DNA of 64,000 nt from Lentisphaerae bacterium GWF2_45_14 (GTDB lineage: Bacteria > Verrucomicrobiota > Lentisphaeria > Victivallales > GWF2-45-14): assembly GCA_001804785.1 (NCBI GenBank), contig MHBG01000048.1:1-64000 (forward strand), written 5' to 3'. Made by a program: the position numbers and the translations under genes. Shown in pieces: positions 17,868-30,900 of the stretch; positions within the stretch are counted from its first letter, which is position 1, and the number at the start of each line of letters is the position of its first letter. The notes under the pieces were generated by a model, which did not search any database, was not told the origin of the DNA, and was given only the letters and a program-made list of their open reading frames with translations.

Positions 17868-19069
17868 TGGCACTGAAAGACCTATCAGTCAAAACCATGA
17901 AGATTTTTAACATGGACGATGCCTATGAGAATCAGCAGGTAACAAACGGTGCTTCCGATTCTATCCGGATACTTAACGCCAAGCTCGAAATAGATTCGAG
18001 CCTTCCGGTGATTTTTAATCAAATGGATACTGATGAGAATCAGCAGGTAACCAATAAACTGGTAGACGCTGTAAAGGAGCTGGAGAAATCATTTGCAACA
18101 GCCAGCGGACTCAATGTAAACTTTTCAACGAAAGCTTATCCCATTATCAACAAAAACGACAATTACGAGAATATGGACGTTACAAATAGGCTTGTTGCGG
18201 TTATTGATGAGATTTCTGTGACTATTGAAAAGTATTTGGATGATATAGCAAGCAGACGCTCCGGCGAAGGGAAAGCAGTTGAAGCAGAAGACGAGCCGGG
18301 TTCTTCATCAATGTCCGACACTGATGCGCTATATGAATTTGGTGGATCGTCCGAGCATTGGGATATTGTAGGTCGTTGCATGTGTTCAGATCCGGAATGC
18401 CATTATGATTGCTCTTCTGGCGACATTATGGTTATTGCGTCTGGAACTTATTCAACTGCCTGTGATGAATCGGGAAACCATTTAATTAAACTCGCAGGGC
18501 CTTTTGAGTCATACGAGGCCGCGTATACTAATCTCTACGCTAATTATGCCGCATACGAAGAGATGCTTCTTGGAGACTGCGAATCACCTTGTGATGGACT
18601 CCGCATTCAAGGTTCATTAACAAAAAACTGCTCCGGAGAATGCTATTTTGATATATGTATCCCAGATGTTACTTCAGATTCTTATATCAGTACAACTATA
18701 CTCATGCCTGGTACTCACTACGATAATTGCGGCAATCCATTTAGTGTTTGGATGCACGTGGGGCACACTCCCGGAACCTCGCTTAGAATAAATACCAATG
18801 GGTTATATGGAACCGGCGGTAGTGTTGAAAATTGCTGTTGGGGCTATGCTGATGGCAGCGCACTTCAAAGCAATCCGGACGGCGAATTTGTTCCTTTGGC
18901 ATATCCAGCTGGAAGTGTTGGCAGGAATTGGGCGCGTTTTGGAAGTTTTTATAGATGGAGCGGGGGAACGTATGAATACGCAATTGCCGAAGATGGAAAT
19001 TGCAAGCAAGTAGATGAAAGCCCTGAAGGATCGTTTCCGTGGTCGGCAAGTTATAGATTTAGCGAATAA
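17867..19069 (+). CDS. Phage hypothetical protein with N-terminal repeats and Cys-rich C-terminus
   Basis: Three degenerate repeats (DAYENQQVTN, DTDENQQVTN, DNYENMDVTN). Confidence 0.6.
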   Translation: MALKDLSVKTMKIFNMDDAYENQQVTNGASDSIRILNAKLEIDSSLPVIFNQMDTDENQQVTNKLVDAVKELEKSFATASGLNVNFSTKAYPIINKNDNYENMDVTNRLVAVIDEISVTIEKYLDDIASRRSGEGKAVEAEDEPGSSSMSDTDALYEFGGSSEHWDIVGRCMCSDPECHYDCSSGDIMVIASGTYSTACDESGNHLIKLAGPFESYEAAYTNLYANYAAYEEMLLGDCESPCDGLRIQGSLTKNCSGECYFDICIPDVTSDSYISTTILMPGTHYDNCGNPFSVWMHVGHTPGTSLRINTNGLYGTGGSVENCCWGYADGSALQSNPDGEFVPLAYPAGSVGRNWARFGSFYRWSGGTYEYAIAEDGNCKQVDESPEGSFPWSASYRFSE

Positions 19070-19077
19070 GGAGAATC

Positions 19078-20010
19078 ATGATTTTTTTAAAACAGATTTT
19101 GGATTTTAAGGACGAGATTCTGAGCTATTGCGGCAACACAACAATGGATTCGGCAAGAGCAATTCATGTAGGAATACCAGAGGGCAATGTTCTACTTGCT
19201 ACCTTAATTGAATACTGCAAGGAACAGAAAAGCGTTCCGCCATTCATGGATAAGGTTCCGGATGAGCTTTATGATAGTATTGGAAGCAGCTTGATGGCGG
19301 CGCGTCCGCTGGATGTCGTTCTCGAAGAAGAAAAAGAAATCGTTCTTAAAATCGAACCTCAACTTATCGCAAGCTATAACAAAATGAATGCGCCCGGCTG
19401 TGTAGGCTGTAATAAAAGAAAACACGCTTTGGCGATAAAACAATTTCTTCTTCAAAAAGAATTATCGGGGCTTTCTGAGGAGTTGGTTTTTAAGCTGAAT
19501 TTTGCTCGAAGAACTAAGGCAGAGGCAAAGACAATGCCGATTAAGATCACGAGACGCGAAATAATTATCAATACTTTTGACTGTATCAATTGCACACTTA
19601 AACACGTGTCTAATGCAATCGTTCAAATGGGTGAACTGCGCAGGGGTTTTTGGGGCACTAATCACGAAACATTTTGTCGGGCAAATATAGATGAAGCATC
19701 TCAACAGATTGACGGATATTCAAATGAGATTTCAATGCAATTACGCGATATAAGAAAATCTGTTTTTGAGGAGAAATTTCTCATTGAAATATCAGATATT
19801 GAATCATTGCAATCCATATATTGGGCGGTTGTTCAATTAGGAATAGACTTGTTGGGACATCCGCCAGCCAGTGAGCGAAACGCCAAGCAACTTGAATTGT
19901 TGGGAAAAGGGGGAAATACCGAACAAAAGAGAAGCCCATACCATGCGAAAATCATAGAGAATGAAAGCGGGTTCAGCGGGAGCGGGGAAGGGCGGAAAAG
20001 TTTTGCTTAA
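19078..20010 (+). CDS. Phage hypothetical protein with CxxC motifs
   Basis: 310-aa ORF with RBS; CVGCNKRKHA and CINCTLKHV. Confidence 0.6.
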   Translation: MIFLKQILDFKDEILSYCGNTTMDSARAIHVGIPEGNVLLATLIEYCKEQKSVPPFMDKVPDELYDSIGSSLMAARPLDVVLEEEKEIVLKIEPQLIASYNKMNAPGCVGCNKRKHALAIKQFLLQKELSGLSEELVFKLNFARRTKAEAKTMPIKITRREIIINTFDCINCTLKHVSNAIVQMGELRRGFWGTNHETFCRANIDEASQQIDGYSNEISMQLRDIRKSVFEEKFLIEISDIESLQSIYWAVVQLGIDLLGHPPASERNAKQLELLGKGGNTEQKRSPYHAKIIENESGFSGSGEGRKSFA

Positions 20011-20035
20011 AAAATGAGCGTAAAACGGCGTTTTG

Positions 20036-20080
20036 AGGTTTTGTTTTTTTCACCATATATAAGAAGTTTATTTTATAAAA
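20036..20080 (+). promoter_or_regulatory. Candidate phage promoter, motif copy C
   Basis: Exact AGGTTTTGTTTTTTT at 20036-20050, then an AT-rich TTTATTTTATAA. Confidence 0.45.
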
Positions 20081-20094
20081 AAAGAGGTGTAATC

Positions 20095-20697
20095 ATGGGA
20101 CTCCTAACCAAGTACGGAATGAGCGAGCAGGATGCAGTCAATAAAGCCGCCGTTAATGCAAATCTAGCATATGGGAATGCGGCAGGAAGCCAGCAACGGC
20201 AACTTTCAAGAATGGGTGTAAATCCAAACTCGGGAAGATTTGCCGGGCTGGTTCAGAAACAACAATATGACCAAGCTGCCGGTACTGCCGGAGCAATGAA
20301 TGACGCCGCGTCCGACTGGCGGACGTATATGGCCAATCTGGCCGGGCAGGATGCTTCTATTGAACAAGGAAATAGAAGCCTTGACATGAGGCAGCAGTCG
20401 CTCGATAATGAGCAGAATTGGAGTCAATCCGCGTATAATGATCAAAGAGCTGAAGAAAGAGCAGCAGCGAGGGCGTATGCGAAAGAACAGAGAAATGGAA
20501 CTACCGGAACTCCTGGCGCTAATGGAACTACAACCGGAACAACGGGCGGTTTACTAAGTCCTTACAGTGGTTCTTCATCAACCAAGAAAACGGGATTAAT
20601 GTCATCATCGCTGTGGGGTGGGACTTCTTCTCTAGGTAATTCTAATCGAACAGTATATAGAAGTTATAAATCGAATTGGAAAGACAGAACTTATTAA
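20095..20697 (+). CDS. Putative internal virion (ejection) protein
   Basis: Ala/Gln/Asn-rich 200-aa protein (ATG at 20095 with RBS), upstream of the giant polyvalent protein. Confidence 0.5.
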   Translation: MGLLTKYGMSEQDAVNKAAVNANLAYGNAAGSQQRQLSRMGVNPNSGRFAGLVQKQQYDQAAGTAGAMNDAASDWRTYMANLAGQDASIEQGNRSLDMRQQSLDNEQNWSQSAYNDQRAEERAAARAYAKEQRNGTTGTPGANGTTTGTTGGLLSPYSGSSSTKKTGLMSSSLWGGTSSLGNSNRTVYRSYKSNWKDRTY

Positions 20698-20718
20698 TTT
20701 ATTATTGGAGATTTCATC

Positions 20719-21930
20719 ATGGGAAGATATGCAGGAAAACTAAAAGGACTACGCCTAGCCAAAGAGGATAATTTAAGAACAGCCCAGGACGCAAGACATG
20801 CTGAAGCGTATGCAAGGTCGGCAGACGAATATAATTACAACAAAGGCCGTCGGGGACTTCTCGCCGAACAAGATAATCTCAATCTTGATTACGCAAAAAA
20901 ACGCAATGCCGGGCTTGTTCAGAATCAGGAGTGGAGAGAACAGGACAGAACCCGTCAGGAAAAAATGTATGCGCAACAGGAACAGGAAAGGTCTGACGAG
21001 CTTGAAACCAACATGATGAACGAAGGTTATCTTGATATTGTTGCAAAAGGCAGTGCCGGCCTTCTGGATCAGTCCGATATTGATGCATTCAATTCAAAAG
21101 GCAAAATAAGGATTTCCGGGGCAAATCCCAAGTATGATTCAAATAATCGGTTTGCCGGGCTGGAAATTGCCCATGAGGACGGTTCAAAGAAGCTTATTAC
21201 TCCCGGAATGGCCAGATTTGCCATAAACAGGTATTCCAAGATCAAAAAAGCCGAAAACGATGCCAGTCTTGCAAATGAAGACCGAGAAATGAAAAAGCGC
21301 GAAACTGAATCGCGGATAGCAGTAAACGAAGCTAAGGCAACAGGGAAAGAAGCCAATCCTGAAAAAGAACAAATGCTCAGATTCAAAACAAGGCCGGGAG
21401 ACGGTCTTTTTGAATCGCTCCTTCCTAAATTCGGCATACAGGCAAATGAGATATATGACGATAAAGGTAAATATAATTCTACCGGCGCTCAATATCTGGA
21501 TACCGCTCAATACTATTATCAGCAAGGATATGATCCGGAAGAAGCTGCGCAAATGGCGGCAAAAAACATTCTGCAATCACAGCATGATTCAACGAGAAAC
21601 AGTTTTCAGGCGTTAAGTGCCAAGCAGAACCGCACTCCGGAAGAAAATGCGCAATTAGAACAATTGGCAGCCGAATACAGCCAAAGGGCAAAGTCGCTGA
21701 ATTATCTTAACCAGGGCAATGAGAGAGGCGCTCAGGGACGCGGATTGATGTCGAGAGTTCCCGGAAATACTCCACAAAATCAACCCATTACTGGCGGGAA
21801 TCAGGAAGATCAGGTTGTTTCCACATACATGAAAGCACTCGAATGGGCAAAACGGAATCTCAACGATCCCAGAAGCAAGGCAATTTTAGAAAAGCTTAAA
21901 AACATTAATACAGCCATGACGCAGAATTAA
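20719..21930 (+). CDS. Putative internal virion protein, coiled-coil rich
   Basis: 403 aa, Lys/Glu/Gln-rich. Confidence 0.5.
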   Translation: MGRYAGKLKGLRLAKEDNLRTAQDARHAEAYARSADEYNYNKGRRGLLAEQDNLNLDYAKKRNAGLVQNQEWREQDRTRQEKMYAQQEQERSDELETNMMNEGYLDIVAKGSAGLLDQSDIDAFNSKGKIRISGANPKYDSNNRFAGLEIAHEDGSKKLITPGMARFAINRYSKIKKAENDASLANEDREMKKRETESRIAVNEAKATGKEANPEKEQMLRFKTRPGDGLFESLLPKFGIQANEIYDDKGKYNSTGAQYLDTAQYYYQQGYDPEEAAQMAAKNILQSQHDSTRNSFQALSAKQNRTPEENAQLEQLAAEYSQRAKSLNYLNQGNERGAQGRGLMSRVPGNTPQNQPITGGNQEDQVVSTYMKALEWAKRNLNDPRSKAILEKLKNINTAMTQN

Positions 21931-21941
21931 AAAGGTGAAAC

Positions 21942-24900
21942 ATGAGTTTAAGGCACGTTCCTGTAGATATTTCAGACTTTAATCCGGATGAATTTCTTAA
22001 ATCAACCGCGTCAAATTCTTCTCAGTCTGCCATGACTGGAACAATAGATATTTCAGATTTTGATCCTGATTCATTCTTGGGAACAAAAAAAGAAGTATCC
22101 CAAGAAGAAATAAGGGCTGCATTTCCCGAGCCGTCCCGTGTCCGCAGTCCGGAAGAACGAGATTACAGGGAGTTTTTGACACTTCACGGAGTGAACCCTG
22201 CAACCGGAGGATACAACGTTGAAACGAAGCTTCCTGAAACAATGGCAAATAAGGCCGTCAAGTCGTTTGAATCCGGCACGTTGCAAGCTGGGGCTTCGCT
22301 GGCGGCAGTTCCGGGATTCGTGGGGGGAATAGACCGCGCACTTAGAGCCAGCGCTCTCGAAAAAAGAAAAGCTTTTGGCGATCCGATTGTTGATATAATT
22401 CCACAGGAATATAGGGACAGCCTTGAAAAGCGGACAGATGGTTCATTCAAGGGCAAGGGATTCTACGGCGAACTCAAGAGGCCGGACGGCGGAGTATCAA
22501 CGGAACTCAGTTTCGGGACTTCGGACGTTGAACCCGGCAAGGAAGTTGAAATTCCCGCTCTTGTTCCTGGACTCAGTCAGGAGCAGAAAGATTATCTTCT
22601 TTCCACAAAGCCGGAAGAGTCCAGCAAGAAAAATCCACAGATGTGGGATTCGATTGTCGGACAGGCTGTCAACTTTGCCAAAGAGCGCAAAGCCAAAGGG
22701 CTTCCGTATTTCGCAAGCAATACCGAACAGCCGATTGATAAACAGGACTGGATAGATGTTCTTGACGGAACCGCAAAGTTCATGAAAGACAAGGCCGCAA
22801 AAAGAATGCAGACCGTTTCCGGGGGACTTGATATTATCGATACCTTCAAGCAGAAAGGAACCGCGGCAGGGGTTGAACAAATCCTTTACGGGGTTGTCAA
22901 CCAGGTTCCCAATCTTGCGACACAGATAGCGGCTTTATCTCTCACTGGCGGTACGGGTTCACTGGCGTATATGGGGGTTACCTCCGCTGCGGACAAGCGC
23001 ATTGATATCAAGGATAATCCCAATATGTCGGAGTGGGGGAAGATAGCGAACGAACTTGGAACTGGCGGTTTTGAAATTTTTGGTGAACGGATCGGCGGAC
23101 TCCCGATACTGAAAAGAATCATGGGAGATGCGCCGAAGAAAGCCATTAAAAAGGGTGTAACTAATTTTCTGAAAACCATAGGCTTCGACATGTTTCAGGA
23201 AGGAGGTTCAGAAGTTGTAACGCAAATCGGGCAGAACCTTACGGATATGCTTACCGGAAATACGGACAAGCCGCTTTCCGAAATGACTATAAGGGAAAAA
23301 GCTCAAAAACTCGGACAAGGCGCTGTGGACGCCGGGATTATCGGTGGCGTAATGGGCGGCGGTATGGGTACAGTCGAGTATGCCGGCAAGCCAAAAATAT
23401 CAACGGACGAAAGAACAGACCTCCTGAACGATTCGAAAACTTCGACAAGTTCAAATGAGCTTGAGAATGTACCTGAATCTCAGGCAATTAATTTCCCGGC
23501 ATCGGGCGGCATTGATTTTGACTCAATGGGTAAAGACGAATTGTCCGCATATATTACGGATAAAACCGGGCAAGCGCCGTCTTCGCTTGCAAGGATTGAA
23601 GACCTCGCGGAAGACGCAAAAGCAATTCAGAATGCCGAAGCTATCGAGAATGCGAGTAATGCACAAGCCGCAAGTGAAGCTCAGATGATAGAGCCTCAGC
23701 AAGAAATTCAGCAGGAACAAATTTCAGAAGAAGAGCTGCCAGTTCCAGAAAGCGCGGCGCCGGAAGTAAATTCAGCAATGCAAGCCGGTGTAAAACCCGA
23801 AATTCTTCCAGCCGACAATGCAATGGCGCAACCACTATTAGGAATTGCCGAAGGCCCCGGCGATATTCCTGTTACATCTTTGAATATCGAAGAAGCTCTG
23901 CGGATCATGAAAGAATCAGAAGTTGATTATACTCTTGATGCTCCGCAAAGATTGCCAAGTCAGAATATTGAAACAACCGCTAAACTTGATTTGCTTGTTC
24001 CTGCACAGGAAAAGGGAAATGTCGCGTTTACACCGACTCCTGAATTGATTCCCAATATAGCCGAAGAGCAGAAACAGTCCGATGACAACAAATTACCAGA
24101 AGCTGACAATCGCCCTGTGAATATCGAAAGCGTCAAAACGCCTTCCGGCTGGACAAAAAACTTGTTGAAAGCGCAAGTATATGCCCGGCGTCTGGGACTG
24201 CCGGTTCGTCTCAATGATAAAACTCTTGGGCTTGATCAGCTTGTCAAGAATATAAAGGAGGTTTTGAAAGAGCAAAAAAGGTCAACTTCCCCAAAGGCAG
24301 AAACCTTTGATCAGTGGCAAGCGCAGTACGAAAAAGAACTCAGAGAAAAGTTCAATAACGAGGAAGATGTGAAAAAGAATCTTGACGCTGTCGAATGGGC
24401 GCGTCATAGATGGGGTCTCAAAGGTATAGCATCAAGGGCAAATTTACTTAAGAAAACAGTGCTGGCAAATGGTAAAAAAACAAAAAACAAAGCTCCAGAA
24501 CTAATGACTCCTGAAGAAAGATATCATAGCGAATGGGAATCTCCTGATTTTCCAGGAAAAGCCAACAAAGCTACTAAACCAAATTATGAAAAAATTAAAT
24601 TAGAAACTGGTTTAGATTTTGATGTTGTAGGATATCAGCTTATTCCTAAACAACCAAACAGGTTTCAAAAAAGGCAAATTTTTACATCCAGTGATGTCCA
24701 AAATATCCGAGCCGCATTACGAGAACAAGGACATAATAGTATAGTTAATGATTATTATATTTCCGATGCCGATTCAAAAATAAAAGTAGGCGATGGCCAG
24801 ATAATAAAATTAGATGGAGGATTGGGAAAAGATTACAGTCTTCCAACTGCTCCTATTCATTTTAGAGAAATTAAAGATGCGATAGCAAAGCATAATCCTG

Positions 24901-27900
24901 TTTCTGCTCTTGCTATAGAATCCTTTGAAATAAAACTTCCTGAAGACTATGTTCGCGATGGCAATAAGTATGTGTTTAATAAAAATCAACTTCAATCTAT
25001 TCCCACGACTCGGACAGAATCAAAAAAGCTCGGGTTTAACAAAAATACTCCAGTTCAAAAGATTGAAGACTTCGGTGAAAAAATAGGAGGAGCCAAGAAA
25101 GATTTGTGGAAAAGCAAATTTGCCGATGCTTTCAATAAAGATACCAGGCAAGTTCCGCTTTCCGAATCATTTCCCGAACCTGATTACAATGCTCTTCTTG
25201 AATCAGGTTTAAGCAAGAAAGCCGTGGCGTTTATTCATACCATAAGAGATACTATACCCTCCAAGCCCAGACGATGGGGACTCGATAAATATGCAAAAGG
25301 AGTCGAAGAGTCAAGGGAAACGGCAAGGCTTATAATAGAAGGTAAAATAAACGATGATTCTATAACTGAAACTCTGCATAAATTACATAAGAATTCTCAA
25401 GGGCTTTATGCGTTATATGAAGCAATGGGACATGATCGGTCTTTGAAAGACTATTCTATAGGCATGCATTATTATGAGCTTTATAATGGGATAAAGCAGA
25501 ACGTAAATAAATGGGCTATATCGGATACCAATACCCATAGAGATATTATACATGCCGACACCGCAGAAGACGCTATTGAGAAATTCAAGAAATATCTTGA
25601 CGGTCTTTCCGAATCAGGCAAGAACAAGAAAATTGAATTCGTTATTTATTCAAAAAGCAACGAAAAGGGGAAGTATTACATCAGCAAAAAAACAGGGTCA
25701 AATTACATCGATCTAAAGAGTTTTGATAATGTTGAAGATGCGAAAAAATATCGTATCGATAATTACAGTGACCTTGTAAATCTTCTCGAAAAAAGTAAAT
25801 ACATTCCTGAAACAAGAACGGATACAAACCGCGAACGAGTCGGCAAAGACTATCGGCAAGGGAAAGATGTTACTCCTGAAATGTTTACTTCCGCATTCGG
25901 TTTTCGTGGTATCGAATTCGGGAATTGGGTTGCAAAAACAGAAGAACGGCAGGCGTCTCTTAACCGGGCGTTTGATGCTCTTCATGATCTCGCTGATATC
26001 CTTGGAGTTGCGACACAAGCACTATCCCTCAATGGACAACTCGGGCTTGCATTTGGAGCGCGAGGAGCCGGAGGTCGGAATTCCGCAGCGGCTCATTACG
26101 AACTGGACAAAGTTGTAATTAACCTGACAAGAAAGAATGGCGCCGGATCGCTTGCTCATGAATGGTGGCATGCCTTGGATAATTATTTTCCCAGGATGAG
26201 GGACAAGCCGGCCGGACATCTTACTACGATGCCTTTCGCGTTACGAAATAAAGACGGCAGTGTCAATGATTCTGTTCGTTCTGAAATGATAAATGCTTTC
26301 GATGATGTCATGAAAGCCATATATCGCAGTGAAATGAAAACAAGATCAAAACGGCTTGATTCAACAAGGACAAAAGAATATTGGGCAAAAGATGTTGAAA
26401 TGTCTGCGAGGGCTTTCGAAAGCTATATTCTCAACAAAATAGAAGGAAAAGAATTCAGCAATGATTATCTTGTGAATATAGTCAATGAAGAAGCGTTTCA
26501 AAAAGATGCAGAAGAGCATGGCGGAAACTCTTCTTATCCGTATCCACTCAAGGCCGAACAGCAGGAAATAGATGCAGTTTTTGATAAATTCTTTGATACA
26601 ATCGAAGAAAAGGAAGAAAACGGCAAGCATGTTCTTTACCGCAGCTCTGAATACGGGAATATTCGCGGCGGCGACAAAATCAGGGCGCGGCGGATCATCC
26701 GGGAAATGACAGGTTCAATCGACAATGTCCGGTTTGCGGAAAAACTGTTCAGTAATGATGGTCAAGAGGTATTAGGCAAATACGAAGACGCCTATATCGA
26801 CATTGCAGAAAACAAAGGAAATATCGAGGACACGGCCAGGCATGAAGCCTTGCACTATGCCTATGATTTACTTTTAACCGAACGCGAAGCGCAAATATTC
26901 AATGAAGCCGCATCTGCCCAGGAACTTAATCACGAACAAGCGATCGAGGGCATCAATAAATTTGCTCATGATCATTCCGGACTCAGAGGCAAAGCCCGTT
27001 TGATTGCCGGGCGCATAATCAGACGCATACGGCAGCTTTTCGGAGCCGAGCGCATGATTGACCGGATCAATGAGATTTATGACCGGGCATTGTCCAGAAA
27101 ATATGCAGAGCGTGAACTGACCGGCAAAAGTAATTATGGCGGCGAAGTTCAGTACATGTCGCAGAACGAACGGAAAAACCTTACCGGACTGATAGAGCAG
27201 TTCAAAAAAGAACTTGACAATGTCGAAATGAATAAAGAGCAAAAGGGTATTTACGATGTTATAACCGGCAATAAACGAATTACTCAAATCAGAAAAAATG
27301 ATTTAGACAACCTGGCAGGATTTGTAAATCTTGAAAAAGGGTCGGGAGAATTTGGTGCAACTCATATCATGGCAAAACATTTTGACGGTACATCGGGAAA
27401 AGTAACAGCCAGAGAAATTATCAATATCGGTGAAGTTATCAGACATGGCAAGATAAGGGGGAATGGTGACAGGCATATTTATACATTATGGGAAAATAAT
27501 CAAAGATACCGAGCTATTGTTCTCACTGATGGAAAGAAGCAAAGTGTAATCACATTCTATTCAAATAAAACGGCATATTCACCCGGGGATCATACTGTCC
27601 CCGATGGCACTAAGACCAATGATGAATATGCCTTTAGCAACTCAGGCGGGAGTCATAATGCTCCGCTAGCACAAAAGGCCGTAACCCAAGCTCCTAAAAC
27701 TATTATACATGAAAATAATGAAAATGTCAAGGAATTGAATCAGAATGAAAAAAATGAGCCGGACGACAACTTTTATTCCAACCGCAAGGCAGAAACGCGG
27801 GGCAATATGGCCTCGCCGCGTGTTGAATCCGACTCAAAGGATTTTCCCCACACTCGAATATCCGAATCGGATAATCTAAGGTCAGACTCCACGCAGGAGC

Positions 27901-30900
27901 AAAAGACCGTGGCGGAGGAAATCCCAGACAGTATAAATGACAAAACCGATAAAAGCAAATACCGGACGCTCGAAGTCGCGGAAATGACTCATGAAAGCGA
28001 AATGAAACAGAATGCCCAGCATATAAGTTTTGCCCGTGAATGGCTCAATACTCTTTTTGAAAAGGATACGAATGCCAAAACGGACGTTCGCTTCCTGAGT
28101 CCGTTGCTTCAAACGATTTTCTACTACAGTAAGAAAGTTCCAGCGCTCGGACGGGTATTTGATTCTGCAATGCGTCTGCGCGACAATAAATATTTCTATG
28201 AAAACATGATTTTTAATGCCGATAGCGGCATGGGCGAATCGGAGCTTGAGCCGATAGTCAAATTCAGCAAGGCAAACAAAGCGGAGTGGACACGGCTTTC
28301 AAAAGATTATCTTTGGAAACGCGATATAGATGCAGTCGGATACAAAGTCAGGCAGAGCGATGATGGCACAGTTTTCCGGATATACACGCCTGAAAATATA
28401 CTCATAGATCAATTTTCCAATGAAAACGCCGCATGGGAAGCCGCGTGGCGTGCCGAAGTCCAAGACATGAAAAAAGCCGGGTGGAGTAACGGGGCTTGTG
28501 AAACCGTCCTCAAACTTCGCCGGATCATGGGGCGGCAATATGAAATTCTCAAAAACGGCGTTGAACAGCAGAAAAAGGCATTGAAAGAACTCGGCGCCGA
28601 AATGCCCGAAATCAGCGGCATTGACATTTTCGAAGAATTAAAAAAGATGGGCGACCGGAGGGGATATTATATGCCCAGAATGCGACACGGGAATCATATG
28701 CTATGGGCGCATAAAACCGGAGAGAATCCTCGACTCGAAATATTCGATACAAAACTCATGAGAGCCAAACGCGCATCGGAATTGCGGCGTAATGGTTATA
28801 CCGCGGAAATGTCGCAAAGCAATACTCCGTCCGAGGATGTTTTTGCCGGAAGCGATATTACCGCGATGAATGACCTTATCAATAATGCGATGGATCGGAT
28901 TCGCAAAAGCGATGAACTGACATTTGAACGGTTCGGGCTTACGGGAGAATGGATTGATTACCCATTGAAAAACAGCAAAACGGAGCGGCATTTCGTTATT
29001 TCCGGAGGCAATACCAGTATTCACCATAATCTATTCAAGGAATTCGGCGGCAATTATTACGGGGATATGTGGCATTTTAAGGATCGTAAAAAGAGCTTTG
29101 AAAAAACGATCCTGAAAGCGATTGCCCATGTTGAAGGCGCCGCTATTGTTCAGACTGACGCAATAGGCCGTGCGCTGGCTGAACAGATCGCTGCCATAAT
29201 TCATAGCCATGGTTCGAGATCGCACAAGATCAAACGCGATGATCGGACGGGAAAAGATGTTTATCTCGGCTTTGAAGAGGATATTATCCAAGCTGCGACA
29301 CTCACGGGCAGAGCTATTGCCGGGGGAAGCGCAAAACGAATTATGGCTAAAGAAATGCTGGAAGCTTTCACAGGTCATGACTTGAAATGGAAAGATTATA
29401 AAGCTGAACACATGCCGAAAGACGTTAAGCTTGGCTCTCCTGAATATTATCAGGCGATGGAAGATACCTGGAATGGTTATCAGGATACCGTCAGAGCGCG
29501 CGGTATAGAATCTTCCAAGCAGAAAATAGCTTACCGTGAAGGTAAGAGCTTCATGAATGATATGCTCCGCAATGAAGAACCTATGGAGCGCGTTTTCGGC
29601 ATTATCAAAGGAATAGCCGCATTTAAATTCCTTTCCGGAGTTTCTTCAGGGGTAATAAACCTTACCGCACTGGCAACCAGCGTTCCGGCCGCAATGAAAT
29701 CATTCGGAAATATCGGATTCGTACGCTCTGGTTTTCTTCTCATCGCGGCCTCAAACAGATATACCCGCTATATGATGCGGAAAAAATTTGGGATAGGAAA
29801 GACTATGTCCGATAATGAAGAATGGCTTTTTGGCGAAATTACACGCCGGGGCTGGGATGCCGACTTGCAGAATCAGGAATTGACCGGAGCAACTATGACA
29901 TGGGGCGATAAAACTTGGAGAAGTATTGTCGATTTGTCAATGATTGTTTTCAGTACGACTGAACGATTAAACCGCGCTTCAACCATTGCCGCAGCGTATA
30001 ACGGAATGGCTGAAAAATTTGACGGTGAACTACCCGAAAGGCAAAGGGACAATCTTCTGCTTAAAGCAAAAGAAATTTCCGATAAAGCGCATGGTGTATA
30101 TGGAAAAGAAAATTTGCCGTCCTGGGCGCGTGGAGCATCTGCCGGGGCTCATGTGGCGCGGTCATTTTACATGTACAAGACATTTACTCATAATTATCTT
30201 CAGTTAATGGGGGAAATGTTCAAGGGCAAGAAAGTCTCATCATTTGCCTGGATGACGATTGCGCCGGCAATAGTCGGAGGATATTCGGCAAATGCATTAG
30301 AACCCATATTGAAAGCGCTGGCGTCCCTGATTCCCGGACTCCCCGATGATCCGGAAGAAGCCCTTTATAAATGGCTCCAAAAAACATTTGGTAAAACGGC
30401 GGAACGTTTCGGGCGTTCAGGGCTGGCCGGACTTTTAGGATTGAACCTCAAGGGTTCTATGGCAATCGGTTCATTTGAACTTCCGACAACAATAGATGAA
30501 GTGCTTGGCGCTCCTTATGCAATGGGGACAAGCGTCTTCAATGGAGGGAAGAACATTCTACGTGGCGATTGGATTAAGGGAGCCGAAGAGCTTTCTCCGC
30601 GTTTTGCAACCGGCCCTATTAAAGCATATAGGGAATATACCGAAGGTGTTACCAGCAAGAGCAATCAGCCGCTTTACTGGGGCAATGAGCGTTTAAAAGC
30701 AGATTATTATGATGCCTTATTGCGCTTTGCCGGATTCAACCCGGCTGAGATATCGGAAAAAAGAGAAGCACAGTGGAGTGAAAAACAAGTTGAAGCAAAA
30801 TACGGCGAAGAGCGCAAGATTATCTATGTAAAAGTGCGCCGTTTCCTGCTCGATGGCGGCGCAACTGCGGAATGGACAGATATTCTCAGGGAAATAATGG

